Of a stretch of 12,203 nt of DNA, positions 1 to 6,423 are shown piece by piece. Position numbers and translations under genes: made by a program. The notes under the pieces are model-generated. The model made no database searches. It saw only the letters and a program-made list of their open reading frames with translations, and was not told where the DNA came from. The stretch is from Gemmobacter sp964439015 (GTDB lineage Bacteria; Pseudomonadota; Alphaproteobacteria; Rhodobacterales; Rhodobacteraceae), in the NCBI GenBank assembly GCA_964439015.1, contig CAYTMV010000060.1, positions 1 to 12,203 on the forward strand, in the 5' to 3' direction. Position 1 is the first letter of the stretch. Each line of letters begins with the position of its first letter.

Positions 1-1
1 C

Positions 2-58
2 CCCGAATCCCACCAACCTGACCCCGAATCCCCCAACCACCGCCCCCAACACCGCTAA
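2..58 (+). other. Possible 3' tail of an unseen upstream gene
   Basis: The frame starting at base 2 is open to a TAA at 56-58, has mostly G/C third positions, and would encode a Pro/Glu/Ser/Gln-rich tail ending in HRPQHR-like residues. In Rhodobacteraceae a bactofilin is often preceded by an M23 peptidase gene, so this could be its C-terminus. The piece is far too short to identify, and another frame (from base 3) is also open here. Treat it as a weak guess. Confidence 0.22.
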
Positions 59-174
59 AACCACAACAGGATTCGGCGGAAAAACGACTGCCTCAGGGGG
101 GGGAGGCGAGCCAGCCCTTGACCCACGCATTTTCTGGCCTCTCAATCCTTGCGCCACCGAGAAGGATGAACCAG
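59..174. other. Leader region upstream of bactofilin
   Basis: No gene is supported here. The stretch holds a run of eight G at 96-103 and one GANTC site (GATTC, 70-74); two more GANTC sites (GAATC at 5-9 and 26-30) lie just before it. GANTC is the target of the CcrM methylase of Alphaproteobacteria. The octamer CCGAATCC occurs at 3-10 and 24-31 and its reverse complement at 69-76. A bactofilin promoter probably lies here, but I cannot place convincing -35/-10 boxes. Confidence 0.4.
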
Positions 175-537
175 ATGCCCGCCGATTCCCCCCTGCCCCG
201 CCCCGCCACGCCCTCGCCGACGATTTCGGGACGCTCTCTGATCGGGCCGGATGTCACGATCCGCGGCGACATCATCGCCACAGGCACGGTCGAGGTTATG
301 GGGGTGGTCGAGGGCAAGATCGACGCCCATGCGATTATCCTGGGTCAGAACGGACGCATCCACGGCAGCCTCAGCGCCGACACCGTGGAACTGCGGGGCG
401 AGATGGAGGGACGGATCAGCTGCCTCACCCTTGCACTACGGGCAACGGCCCAGGTGAAGGCCGATGTCAGCTATCGCAGCTTCTCGGTCGAAAGCGGGGC
501 CGAGATCAACGGACGCTTCATTCCCGCACAGGGCTGA
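175..537 (+). CDS. Bactofilin family cytoskeletal protein
   Basis: Bactofilins polymerise into filaments without nucleotide, usually at the inner membrane, and help position cell-wall enzymes or other polar proteins. The 120-residue product has a disordered Pro/Ser-rich head (about 1-17) followed by the right-handed beta-helix core (about 18-118). The core shows short Gly-spaced hydrophobic strands such as GPDVTIRGDI, GVVEGKIDA, LGQNGRIHGSL and GAEINGRF. Length is normal for the family. I chose ATG 175 because AGAAGG at 160-165 sits 9 bases upstream; ATG 166 is in frame but touches that motif, and TTG 118 has no good site. The 3' end overlaps the convergent thioesterase gene by 20 bp. The usual M23 peptidase partner would lie outside the window. 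The family call is firm; the exact role is inferred. Confidence 0.9.
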   Translation: MPADSPLPRPATPSPTISGRSLIGPDVTIRGDIIATGTVEVMGVVEGKIDAHAIILGQNGRIHGSLSADTVELRGEMEGRISCLTLALRATAQVKADVSYRSFSVESGAEINGRFIPAQG

Positions 538-973
538 TGCTGCCGGGCGGGATGGCATAGGTCATCCCCGCCCGCGCCAGAACGGGGCCGCCGCTCTCGG
601 CCCGGATCATCACATCGCCGACCGCCAGCCGCTTTCCCAGTTTCAACAGGCGCGACTGGGCCACCAAGGGCTGCTCCGCCGGCGGCTTGCGCAGAAAGTC
701 GATGGTGGCATTGGTCGTGACGGCCAGCGCCACCGGCCCGATGCGCGACAGCACCGCCAGATAAAAGCCCACATCCGCCAGCGCAAACAGCGCCGGCCCC
801 GAGATCGTGCCGCCCGGCCGCAGGTGCGACAGGTCGGGGTCAAGGATCAGGTCTACCCCCTCTGCGGTCACGCCCCCCACGCGGTAGCCCACGGCCTGCG
901 GAAACTCGGTCGCAAGAAAGGACGTGATCTCGGCCTTGGTCATCACGGGCGGCGGCAGGTCGGTGGCGGTCAT
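518..973 (-). CDS. PaaI-type hotdog-fold thioesterase
   Basis: This is a 151-residue hotdog-fold protein of the PaaI/YdiI acyl-CoA thioesterase group, expected to hydrolyse acyl-CoA thioesters in the cytosol. The central hotdog helix is at about 54-79 (PGGTISGPALFALADVGFY), with Asp67 in the position of the usual catalytic acid. The beta strand NATIDFLRKP is at 88-97 and a final strand at 120-141. The common HGG before the helix is replaced by ISG. I chose ATG 973 because the minus strand carries AAGGAAAG about 6 bases before it; the frame stays open further upstream, but only through duplicated non-coding DNA. The gene diverges from the enoyl-CoA hydratase-like gene, consistent with shared acyl-CoA metabolism. 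Its own start region is duplicated (see 952-1149). Substrate unknown. Confidence 0.82.
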   Translation of the reverse strand: MTATDLPPPVMTKAEITSFLATEFPQAVGYRVGGVTAEGVDLILDPDLSHLRPGGTISGPALFALADVGFYLAVLSRIGPVALAVTTNATIDFLRKPPAEQPLVAQSRLLKLGKRLAVGDVMIRAESGGPVLARAGMTYAIPPGSISPVRE

Positions 974-1149
974 CTGGCTTTCCTTGCGCTGGGGGTGGCG
1001 GTAGCGTCGGAGAAAACCGGAGGAATGGAAAGATGGATGATCTGGTCGTGCGGCAGGTCGGTGGCGGTCATCTGGCTTTCCTTGCGCTGGGGGTGGCGGT
1101 AGCGTCGGAGAAAACCGGAGGAATGGAAAGATGGATGATCTGGTCGTGC
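952..1149. repeat. 98-bp perfect tandem duplication of a divergent start region
   Basis: Bases 953-1050 and 1051-1148 are identical over 98 bp; the match extends one base on each side by chance. Each unit holds the first seven codons of the minus-strand thioesterase, the 59-bp intergenic region with both ribosome binding sites, and the first six codons of the plus-strand hydratase-like gene. The thioesterase uses the start in unit 1 (973) and the hydratase-like gene uses the start in unit 2 (1131). The extra starts at 1071 (-) and 1033 (+) open only short out-of-frame ORFs of 33 and 48 codons. The whole divergent promoter region should therefore be present twice. It may be real or an assembly join. 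Confidence 0.97.
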
Positions 1150-1910
1150 AGGAAAATCTGGGCGCGGTCACGCGCCTGACGCTGAACGCGCCGGACCGCT
1201 TCAACGGGCTGTCTCAGGCGATGCTGGCAACCCTGTCCGACCGGCTGAGCGGCCTTGGACCGGAGACCCGGGTGGTGGTGGTGCGCGGTGCGGGAAAGGT
1301 GTTTTGCGCGGGCCATGACCTGCGCGAGATGCAAGCGGCACGGCAGGCCGAGGATCACGGCCGCGGTTATTTTTCAACGCTGTTCGCCGGGGCCGCTGCC
1401 TTGTGCCAGCAGATCGCCGATCTGCCCCAGCCGGTGATCGCCGCGGTGCATGGGTTGGCGACGGCCGCCGGCACGCAACTGGCCTGCGCCTGTGATCTGA
1501 TCGTCGCGACCGAGGACGCGCGTTTTGGCGTCAACGGCATCGACATCGGCCTGTTCTGCACCACCCCGGCGGTCACCCTGTCGCGCCGCCTGCCGCCCGC
1601 AGTGGCGTTCGAACTGTTGGTGACCGGGGATTTCCTGCCCGCATCCCGCGCGCATGCGCTGGGGATGGTCAATCGTCTGGCCCCTGCCGACCAGTTGGAG
1701 GCCGTGACATTGGAACTGGCACAGCGGATGGCCAGCAAACTGCCCGCGGCGCTGCATCTGGGCAAAGCCGCCTTTCGGGCGCAGATGGAACAGCCGATGG
1801 GTGCCGCTTTCGCAACCGCCTGCACGGCGATGGTCGAAAATGCGCTGGCCTCCGACACCGCCGAAGGGTTTGCCGCCTTCCTGGAAAAACGCAAACCCGG
1901 CTGGGCCTAG
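1131..1910 (+). CDS. Enoyl-CoA hydratase/isomerase family protein, ECHDC3-like
   Basis: This 259-residue crotonase-fold protein binds acyl-CoA. The oxyanion-hole segments are FCAGHD at 58-63 and HGLATAAG at 107-114. The order HGLATAAGTQLACACDLIVAT then FGVNGIDIGLFCTTP matches the ECHDC3-like subgroup rather than classic FadB/EchA hydratases. Both glutamates that catalyse water addition in true enoyl-CoA hydratases are absent: the first position falls in AAGTQL (Thr) and the second in VNGIDIG (Gly). A hydratase reaction is therefore doubtful, and another crotonase-type reaction or a non-hydratase role is possible. ATG 1131 has GGAGG 9 bases upstream; an identical start at 1033 is out of frame. 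The stop shares the palindrome CTAG with the stop of the convergent MFS gene. Confidence 0.85.
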   Translation: MDDLVVQENLGAVTRLTLNAPDRFNGLSQAMLATLSDRLSGLGPETRVVVVRGAGKVFCAGHDLREMQAARQAEDHGRGYFSTLFAGAAALCQQIADLPQPVIAAVHGLATAAGTQLACACDLIVATEDARFGVNGIDIGLFCTTPAVTLSRRLPPAVAFELLVTGDFLPASRAHALGMVNRLAPADQLEAVTLELAQRMASKLPAALHLGKAAFRAQMEQPMGAAFATACTAMVENALASDTAEGFAAFLEKRKPGWA

Positions 1911-3061
1911 GTCCGCGCCGCCATCCTCGCCAGCCATTGTGCCAGCAGCAAGGCGGCAATGGCCAGCGCCCCGCAGGCCAGCGTCAGCAACCCCGGCCCG
2001 CCGAGGCCCAGCAGAAGCGCGCCCAGCGACGGCGCGGCGGCCGTGGCCAAAATGGGCGCCACCGCGATCGCGCCCGAGATCGCGCCAAACCCCTCGCGCC
2101 CCAGCAACTCGGCCTGCAAGACCGGACGCAGGATCGAGATGACCCCCATGCCCGCCCCTTGCAGCGCCGCCGTCAGCAGCACCAGCGCCGGTGCCACGCC
2201 GGACAGCGCCAGCATCACTGCGGCCAGCAGAATCGCCCCCAGCGACATCAGCAGCGCGACGCCGTTTTTGAGGCGCAGCCCGGCGGCCATCAACGCCAAC
2301 CGCCCCAGCACCTGCGACGGGCCAATCATGCTGGCGGCCCAGACCGCCGGCCCGCCCGCGGCCCCAAACAGCACCAGTGCATAGGTGACGACAAGCACGT
2401 GATTGAGGTAGGTCAGGCCAAACGCCGCGGCCATGCCCCAGAAGGCCGGCTGACGCAGCGCCCGGCCCAGATTGCCGCGCCGCGGTGGCATCCCCCCAGC
2501 CGCGCCCAATCCCCGCGTGCCGAAAAGATGCGCCGGCAACGCCCCCAGCAGCAGCAAGGCGGCAAAGCCCAAAAGCGCGCCACGGCCGCCAAAGGCCCCC
2601 GCCAGCGCATGTCCCAGCGGGAAGGCCAGCGTCGAGGCCAGCCCCGCCACCAAGGTGATCCGGGTGATAGAAGGACGCGCATCTGCGCCACGGTCGCGGA
2701 TCAGCACGGCAAAACAGGTCTCGTAAAGACATCCCGATTGCGCCACACCTACCAGCGCCCAAAGGGCCAGCCAGTGCCAATGCGCTTGCGCCATCGACAT
2801 GCCCGCAATGGCCACCGCGCCCAGCGCCGGCAGCGCGATCAGCAGTAAAGGCCCCAGACCACGGTCCACCAGCCGCCCGGTCAGCGGCGTGCCCAGCGCC
2901 GTGACCAGAAAGGCCAGCGTCGGCCCGGCGGCCAGTTGCGCCTTGGTCCAACCGAAGGCCTGCTCCAGCGCGGGCAACAGCGCCGCAAAGCAGTAATACA
3001 ATCCGGCATAGGTCAGCGTCTGGCCGACGGCCAGCGCCCAGATCCGCGCCCCCGCCCTCAC
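1907..3061 (-). CDS. MFS transporter, monocarboxylate-porter-like
   Basis: A 384-residue inner-membrane protein with about 12 hydrophobic segments in two halves, separated by a basic loop near 180-200 (GAAGGMPPRRGN). The MFS loop 2-3 signature appears as TGRLVDRG at 61-68. The first segment (AGLYYCFAALLPALEQAFGW) and loop resemble monocarboxylate or oxalate:formate porter-like MFS proteins, but the substrate cannot be read from sequence. The start is GTG at 3061, overlapping the TGA of the M32 carboxypeptidase as GTGA, so translation is probably coupled. It is the last gene of the ctaA-M32-MFS run. The stop codon overlaps the hydratase-like gene stop on the other strand. Confidence 0.83.
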   Translation of the reverse strand: MRAGARIWALAVGQTLTYAGLYYCFAALLPALEQAFGWTKAQLAAGPTLAFLVTALGTPLTGRLVDRGLGPLLLIALPALGAVAIAGMSMAQAHWHWLALWALVGVAQSGCLYETCFAVLIRDRGADARPSITRITLVAGLASTLAFPLGHALAGAFGGRGALLGFAALLLLGALPAHLFGTRGLGAAGGMPPRRGNLGRALRQPAFWGMAAAFGLTYLNHVLVVTYALVLFGAAGGPAVWAASMIGPSQVLGRLALMAAGLRLKNGVALLMSLGAILLAAVMLALSGVAPALVLLTAALQGAGMGVISILRPVLQAELLGREGFGAISGAIAVAPILATAAAPSLGALLLGLGGPGLLTLACGALAIAALLLAQWLARMAART

Positions 3062-4361
3062 AATGCGTAAAGCGCCGAGAACTTGGCCTCGAGATACTCC
3101 AGCAGCGGCGCCTCCGACGGGGCAAAGCCGCAGGCCTGGCGGATCGTCTCGCGCGGTTCCAGCAGGCCGCCGTGGCGCTGGACCTTCTCGCGCAGCCAGC
3201 CGGTGGCGGCAGAGGTGTCACCCCGCGCCAGATCATCCTCCAGCCCCGGCAGGTCATCGCGCAGCGCCTTGTGCAGGCACCCCGCATAGACATTGCCCAG
3301 CGTATAGGTCGGAAAATAGCCAAACAGCCCCACCGACCAATGCACATCCTGCANNNNNNNNNNNNNNNNNNNNNNNNNNNNNNNNNNNNNNNNNNNNNNN
3401 NNNNNNNNNNNNNNNNNNNNNNNNNNNNNNNNNNNNNNNNNNNNNNNNNNNNNGTAAACGCCTCGGACCGGCCAAGCTGGTTCTCGTAGATCCGGCTCTG
3501 GCTTTCATGCACCCCCATCGAGACGCCCTGCCCCAGCGGGGTCAGCATATAGTCGGCGTCGATCCCCAGCTCATAGCAGGCATGCCCGACCTCGTGGATG
3601 GTCGAGTAAAAGCAATTGAACGGATCGCTTTCCACCACCCGCGTGGTGATCCGCACATCCGAGCCCGAGCCCGAGCTGAACGGATGCACCGCAAGATCCA
3701 GCCGCCCACGGGTAAAATCATAGCCAAACCGCGCCGCCAGGTCGCGGGCCATGCGCAATTGCGCCTCATGGCCAAAATGTCCGGTCAGGGCCGCAGGGGC
3801 CGGACGGTCCAGCACCGCAGCCCGCAATGCCACCAACCGCGGGCGCATCCGCGCAAACATTGCCGCCACCGCCGAAGCATCGGCACCCGGTTCGTAATCG
3901 TCCAGAAGGGCGTCATACAGATCGCCGCCCTCGGCCAGCGCCGCAGCTTCCTGGCGCTTCAGGGATATGATCTCGGCCAGTGTCGGCAGGAAATCCTGCA
4001 GCCGGTCCGCCGCCCGCGCCTCGGCCCAGATCCCCTGCGCGACCGAGGTGGTCTGCGCCAACCGCTGCGCCAGATCGCCCGGCACCAGCGAAGCCCGCCG
4101 CCAGGCCCGACGGATATGGCGCAGCTGCGCCGCACCCTCTTCATCCGGGGCCACTGCAGCATCCAGCCATTCGGCGACCCGAGGGCTGGCGCGGCGATCA
4201 TGCAGCACACCCTCGATGGCGGCCATTTCCTCGCCGCGCTGATCCGCCGCCCCGCGCGGCATCATCGCCTCCTGGTCCCAGGACAGGCGCCCGGCGATCT
4301 GGGCCAGCGCCTCGGTCTGGCGCTGATAGTCCATCAGCGCCTCGAATGCGGTCCGCTTCAT
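3058..4361 (-). CDS. Carboxypeptidase M32 (thermostable carboxypeptidase 1 family), interrupted by an assembly gap
   Basis: M32 enzymes are cytosolic zinc carboxypeptidases. The first 302 residues show LDLAVHPFSSG (221-231), the zinc motif HEVGH at 256-260, and HESQSR at 285-290 whose Glu286 is the third zinc ligand. After the gap the frame resumes at QDVHWSVGLFGYFPTYTLGN, the conserved C-terminal block, and ends LYAL. About 399 residues are visible against roughly 490-500 for the family, so about 95 residues (near 285 bp) are missing, not 33. Frames on the two sides agree only if the true gap is 2 modulo 3, which 100 is not. The gene is probably intact in the organism. ATG 4361 overlaps the ctaA stop as ATGA, and GGGAGGGGA lies just upstream. 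Confidence 0.92.
3354..3453. other. Scaffold gap, 100 N
   Basis: Exactly 100 N, the conventional placeholder for a gap of unknown size. It lies inside the M32 carboxypeptidase gene. Flanking codons (EAFT before, ?TG-CAG-GAT-GTG after, read on the minus strand) show both edges are coding. Confidence 0.99.
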
Positions 4362-5527
4362 GCCGTCCCCTCCCGGATAGACCCCGCCACGGGGTATTGC
4401 GCCAGATGACGGGCGCGAATGATCAACACCCACAGCAAGATCGCCCCCACCTGATGGGTGATCGCCACATGCATATGCGCCACCGTCAAGACCGTGGCGA
4501 TGCCCAGCGCCACCTGTCCGACCATCATCGCCAGCACCGCGTTGAAGGCCGCGCGCGTGGCACGATGCGCCGATTTGCGCCCGCGCAGCCAGACCACGAT
4601 ACCAAAGGCAAACAACAGATAGCCCGCCAGCCGGTGGTTGAACTGCACCAGCCCAGGATTTTCAAAGAACGCGGCCCAAAGCGGCCGGCCCGGCACATAG
4701 AAGGCATCGGCGGGGAAAAATTGTCCGTTCATCGACGGCCAGGTGGGAAAGCCGCGCCCGGCATCAATCCCCGCCACCAGCGCCCCCAGCAGGATCTGCA
4801 GAAAGGCGAAATGCATCACCCCCGTCGACAGCGAAAACAGCTTGCCCTCGCGCCCGCGCCGCGCCGCCAGCAACTCGGCCTCGCTGCGCGACAACGCCAG
4901 AACATGCCATGCAATCAACCCGAGGATCACGAAAGCCAGCCCCAGATGCGTGGCCAGTCGATAGGACGCCACATCGACCATCTGCCCCTTCAGCCCCGAG
5001 GACACCATCCACCAGCCGATGGCCCCCTGCAGACCACCCAGGGCGCCCAGCGCCAGCAGCCTTCCGGTCCAGCCCGGCGGGATGCGACCCGTGGCCCAGA
5101 AGCCCAGAAAGCCCAGCGCCCAGACCAGACCCACCGCCCGGCCAAGCTGGCGGTGCCCCCATTCCCACCAGAAGATGACCTTGAAATCTTCAAGACCCAT
5201 GCCCTTGTTCTGCAACTGATATTCCGGGCTGGCCTGATACTTGGCGAATTCTTCGGTCCAATCGGCATCAGACAGCGGCGGGATGGCGCCATGGATCGGC
5301 GCCCATTCCGTGATCGACAGGCCAGAATCGGTCAGACGGGTCAGCCCGCCCACCACGATCATCGCCGCGACCATCAGAAACAGCACCGCCAGCCAAGCCC
5401 GCACCGCATCGCGCGCGCCCTTGGGGCTGCGGTCAATGCCGCCAACAGCGGGGGCAACAGGCGGCGCGCCCTCGGCGACCTCCTGAAAGATGCTACGATT
5501 GGGATTGGCTTGGGGCTTGCGGGCCAT
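4358..5527 (-). CDS. ctaA: Heme A synthase (COX15/CtaA)
   Basis: CtaA oxidises the C8 methyl of heme O to a formyl group, giving heme A for aa3-type cytochrome oxidase. The 389-residue protein has about eight membrane segments, in line with the family. The conserved histidines that bind hemes are visible: H125 in WEWGHRQLGR, H194 in ATHLGLAF, H298 in FNHRLAGYLL and H358 in THQVGAILLW. Other family blocks are GGLTRLTDSGLSITEWAPI (60-78) and FPTWPSMNGQFFP (260-272). No extracytoplasmic Cys pair like that of Bacillus CtaA is seen, as expected for the proteobacterial/mitochondrial type. ATG 5527 has AGGAGCG about 7 bases upstream. It heads a run with the M32 peptidase and MFS genes, each overlapping the last by 4 bp. 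Confidence 0.95.
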   Translation of the reverse strand: MARKPQANPNRSIFQEVAEGAPPVAPAVGGIDRSPKGARDAVRAWLAVLFLMVAAMIVVGGLTRLTDSGLSITEWAPIHGAIPPLSDADWTEEFAKYQASPEYQLQNKGMGLEDFKVIFWWEWGHRQLGRAVGLVWALGFLGFWATGRIPPGWTGRLLALGALGGLQGAIGWWMVSSGLKGQMVDVASYRLATHLGLAFVILGLIAWHVLALSRSEAELLAARRGREGKLFSLSTGVMHFAFLQILLGALVAGIDAGRGFPTWPSMNGQFFPADAFYVPGRPLWAAFFENPGLVQFNHRLAGYLLFAFGIVVWLRGRKSAHRATRAAFNAVLAMMVGQVALGIATVLTVAHMHVAITHQVGAILLWVLIIRARHLAQYPVAGSIREGTA

Positions 5528-5574
5528 CGGTCGCTCCTGACACTTCGCGACGGAGACTAGGCAAAGCCCACGTT

Positions 5575-5601
5575 GGGTTCAAGCGGGGGGGTTCAAGCGG
5601 G
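5575..5601. repeat. Short direct repeat upstream of ctaA
   Basis: GGGTTCAAGCGGG occurs at 5575-5587 and again at 5589-5601, a 14-bp period. It lies in the 101-bp spacer between the RTX gene and ctaA, about 50-75 bp upstream of the ctaA start, so it could be an operator or slippage product. Function unknown. Confidence 0.6.
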
Positions 5602-5620
5602 CCGACCAAGGCCGACCCGC
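5597..5620 (-). terminator. Hairpin after the RTX gene, probable terminator
   Basis: The minus-strand transcript can form a stem of about 10 bp with a very short loop, from 5620-5610 pairing with 5607-5597, starting 9 bases after the RTX stop. Two positions pair as G-U on the minus-strand RNA but would be A-C mismatches on the plus-strand RNA, which favours a minus-strand role. There is no clear U-tract, only TT then a C-run, so termination is inferred. Confidence 0.45.
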
Positions 5621-5628
5621 GAGAGTCA

Positions 5629-6312
5629 TCAGAACAGGAAGTCCTCGGCATCCAGGCTGGAACGCGAAACATCGTCGATCCGCAACACGTGCGTGCCGAT
5701 GGTCAGAACCACATCCGACCCTTGCTGCACCAACCGTCCGCGAATATCGGCGAAACTGTCGATGCCGGTGAACGCACGCAGGTTGATCTGGTCGTCGCCG
5801 TTTTCGAAATCGGTGATCCGATCCCGCCCGCCGGTAAAGACGAAGTGGTCCGCGCCTTCGCCGCCGGTCAGCAGATCATTGCCCGCGCCGCCGTTCAGCG
5901 TATCGTTGCCTTCACCGCCCCAGATCCTGTCAGTTCCTGTCTCGCCCAGAAGGCGGTCATCGCCCTCACCGCCAGCAAGCAGATCGTCGCCAGAGCCGCC
6001 CCAGACCTTGTCGTTGCCCTCGCCGGCGCGAACGGTGTCATTGCCGGCCCCGCCCCAGAAGGCATCATTGCCACTTTCATCGGTCAGCAGGTCGTTGCCG
6101 TCGTCTCCGTAAAGACTGTCCTCACCCTTGCCGCCGAGGATCGTGTCGTTGCCGGCACCGCCATACAGCCGATCTTCGTCGTCGTTGCCTTCGATCCGAT
6201 CATTGCCGCCGTACCCGTAGATGGTATCCGCCCCATCCAGACCGCGGATCACATCCGCCACCCCCGTGCCGCGCAGCAGGTTCGCCCCACCGGTTCCGCG
6301 TATCAGTGCCAT
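5629..6312 (-). CDS. Small RTX (hemolysin-type calcium-binding) repeat protein, likely type I secretion substrate
   Basis: A 227-residue acidic protein. After five residues (MALIR) come 17 uninterrupted nine-residue repeats (about 6-158) of the form GGxGxDxUx, for example GGAGNDTIL, GGSGDDLLA and GGEGNDTLN. These fold into a calcium-bound beta-roll outside the cell. The first two units (GTGGANLLR, GTGVADVIR) and DESGNDAFW are degenerate. The C-terminal part (about 159-227) contains DRITDFENGDDQINL and ends DAEDFLF, the acidic-hydrophobic end typical of type I secretion substrates of the serralysin class. There is no catalytic domain and no Sec signal peptide. No ABC exporter genes are in the window. 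I chose ATG 6312 because GGAGAG lies 4 bases upstream; ATG 6324 lacks a site. Biological role unknown. Confidence 0.88.
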   Translation of the reverse strand: MALIRGTGGANLLRGTGVADVIRGLDGADTIYGYGGNDRIEGNDDEDRLYGGAGNDTILGGKGEDSLYGDDGNDLLTDESGNDAFWGGAGNDTVRAGEGNDKVWGGSGDDLLAGGEGDDRLLGETGTDRIWGGEGNDTLNGGAGNDLLTGGEGADHFVFTGGRDRITDFENGDDQINLRAFTGIDSFADIRGRLVQQGSDVVLTIGTHVLRIDDVSRSSLDAEDFLF

Positions 6313-6378
6313 GGTTCTCTCCATTCATTGACAACGCTGCGCCCGAATGCACAACTGCAAGTAGTGTATCCCACCTCA

Positions 6379-6423
6379 TCGGCTAAAATAATCGGCTCAC
6401 GGCTTGGTGAGGACCCCTCGGCT
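6379..6423. promoter_or_regulatory. 13-bp-phased TCGGCT repeats upstream of the RTX gene
   Basis: TCGGCT occurs at 6379-6384, 6392-6397 and 6418-6423, that is at spacings of 13 and 26 bp. The first two copies extend to ATCGGCT and flank a TAAAATA core. They lie in the AT-richer spacer between the trmJ-like stop and the RTX start, 67-111 bp upstream of the latter. They could be binding sites of a regulator. Chance is not excluded. Confidence 0.3.
6386..6411 (-). terminator. Weak terminator candidate after the trmJ-like gene
   Basis: On the minus strand CTCAC (6411-6407) can pair with GTGAG (6400-6396) across a 6-base loop, and a TTATTTT stretch follows at about 6391-6385. The stem is only 5 bp, so this is a weak intrinsic terminator at best. 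Confidence 0.25.

Noticed and set aside
96..103. G8 tract as a phase-variation switch for bactofilin
   Set aside because: It lies upstream of the chosen start, outside any supported ORF, and there is no sign of length variation from one sequence.
464..1102. A 212-codon plus-strand frame opposite the thioesterase
   Set aside because: Arg/His/Gly-rich, no domain, no ribosome binding site; its tail is just translation through the duplicated spacer.
1937..2848. A 303-codon plus-strand frame opposite the MFS gene
   Set aside because: Gln/Arg/His-rich low-complexity product, a typical shadow of a hydrophobic gene on the other strand.
1374..4433. A 1019-codon open frame on the minus strand
   Set aside because: It passes through the N gap and then runs out of frame through the MFS gene and antisense to the hydratase-like gene; only its first 300 codons (M32 peptidase) are real. 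The rest is a GC-rich shadow frame.
3980..5560. A 526-codon open frame on the plus strand opposite ctaA and the M32 gene
   Set aside because: Composition is Arg/Pro/Gln/His-rich with no domain; it is the complement of strongly coding minus-strand genes.
5640..6310. Periodic 27-bp DNA pattern considered as a CRISPR or tandem satellite
   Set aside because: It is the codon-level period of the RTX repeats (9 codons), with variable bases and no spacers.
6339..6390. A sigma70 promoter for the RTX gene around TACACT
   Set aside because: The -10 candidate matches 4 of 6 bases, but the -35 at the right spacing (TTATTT) is too poor to call.
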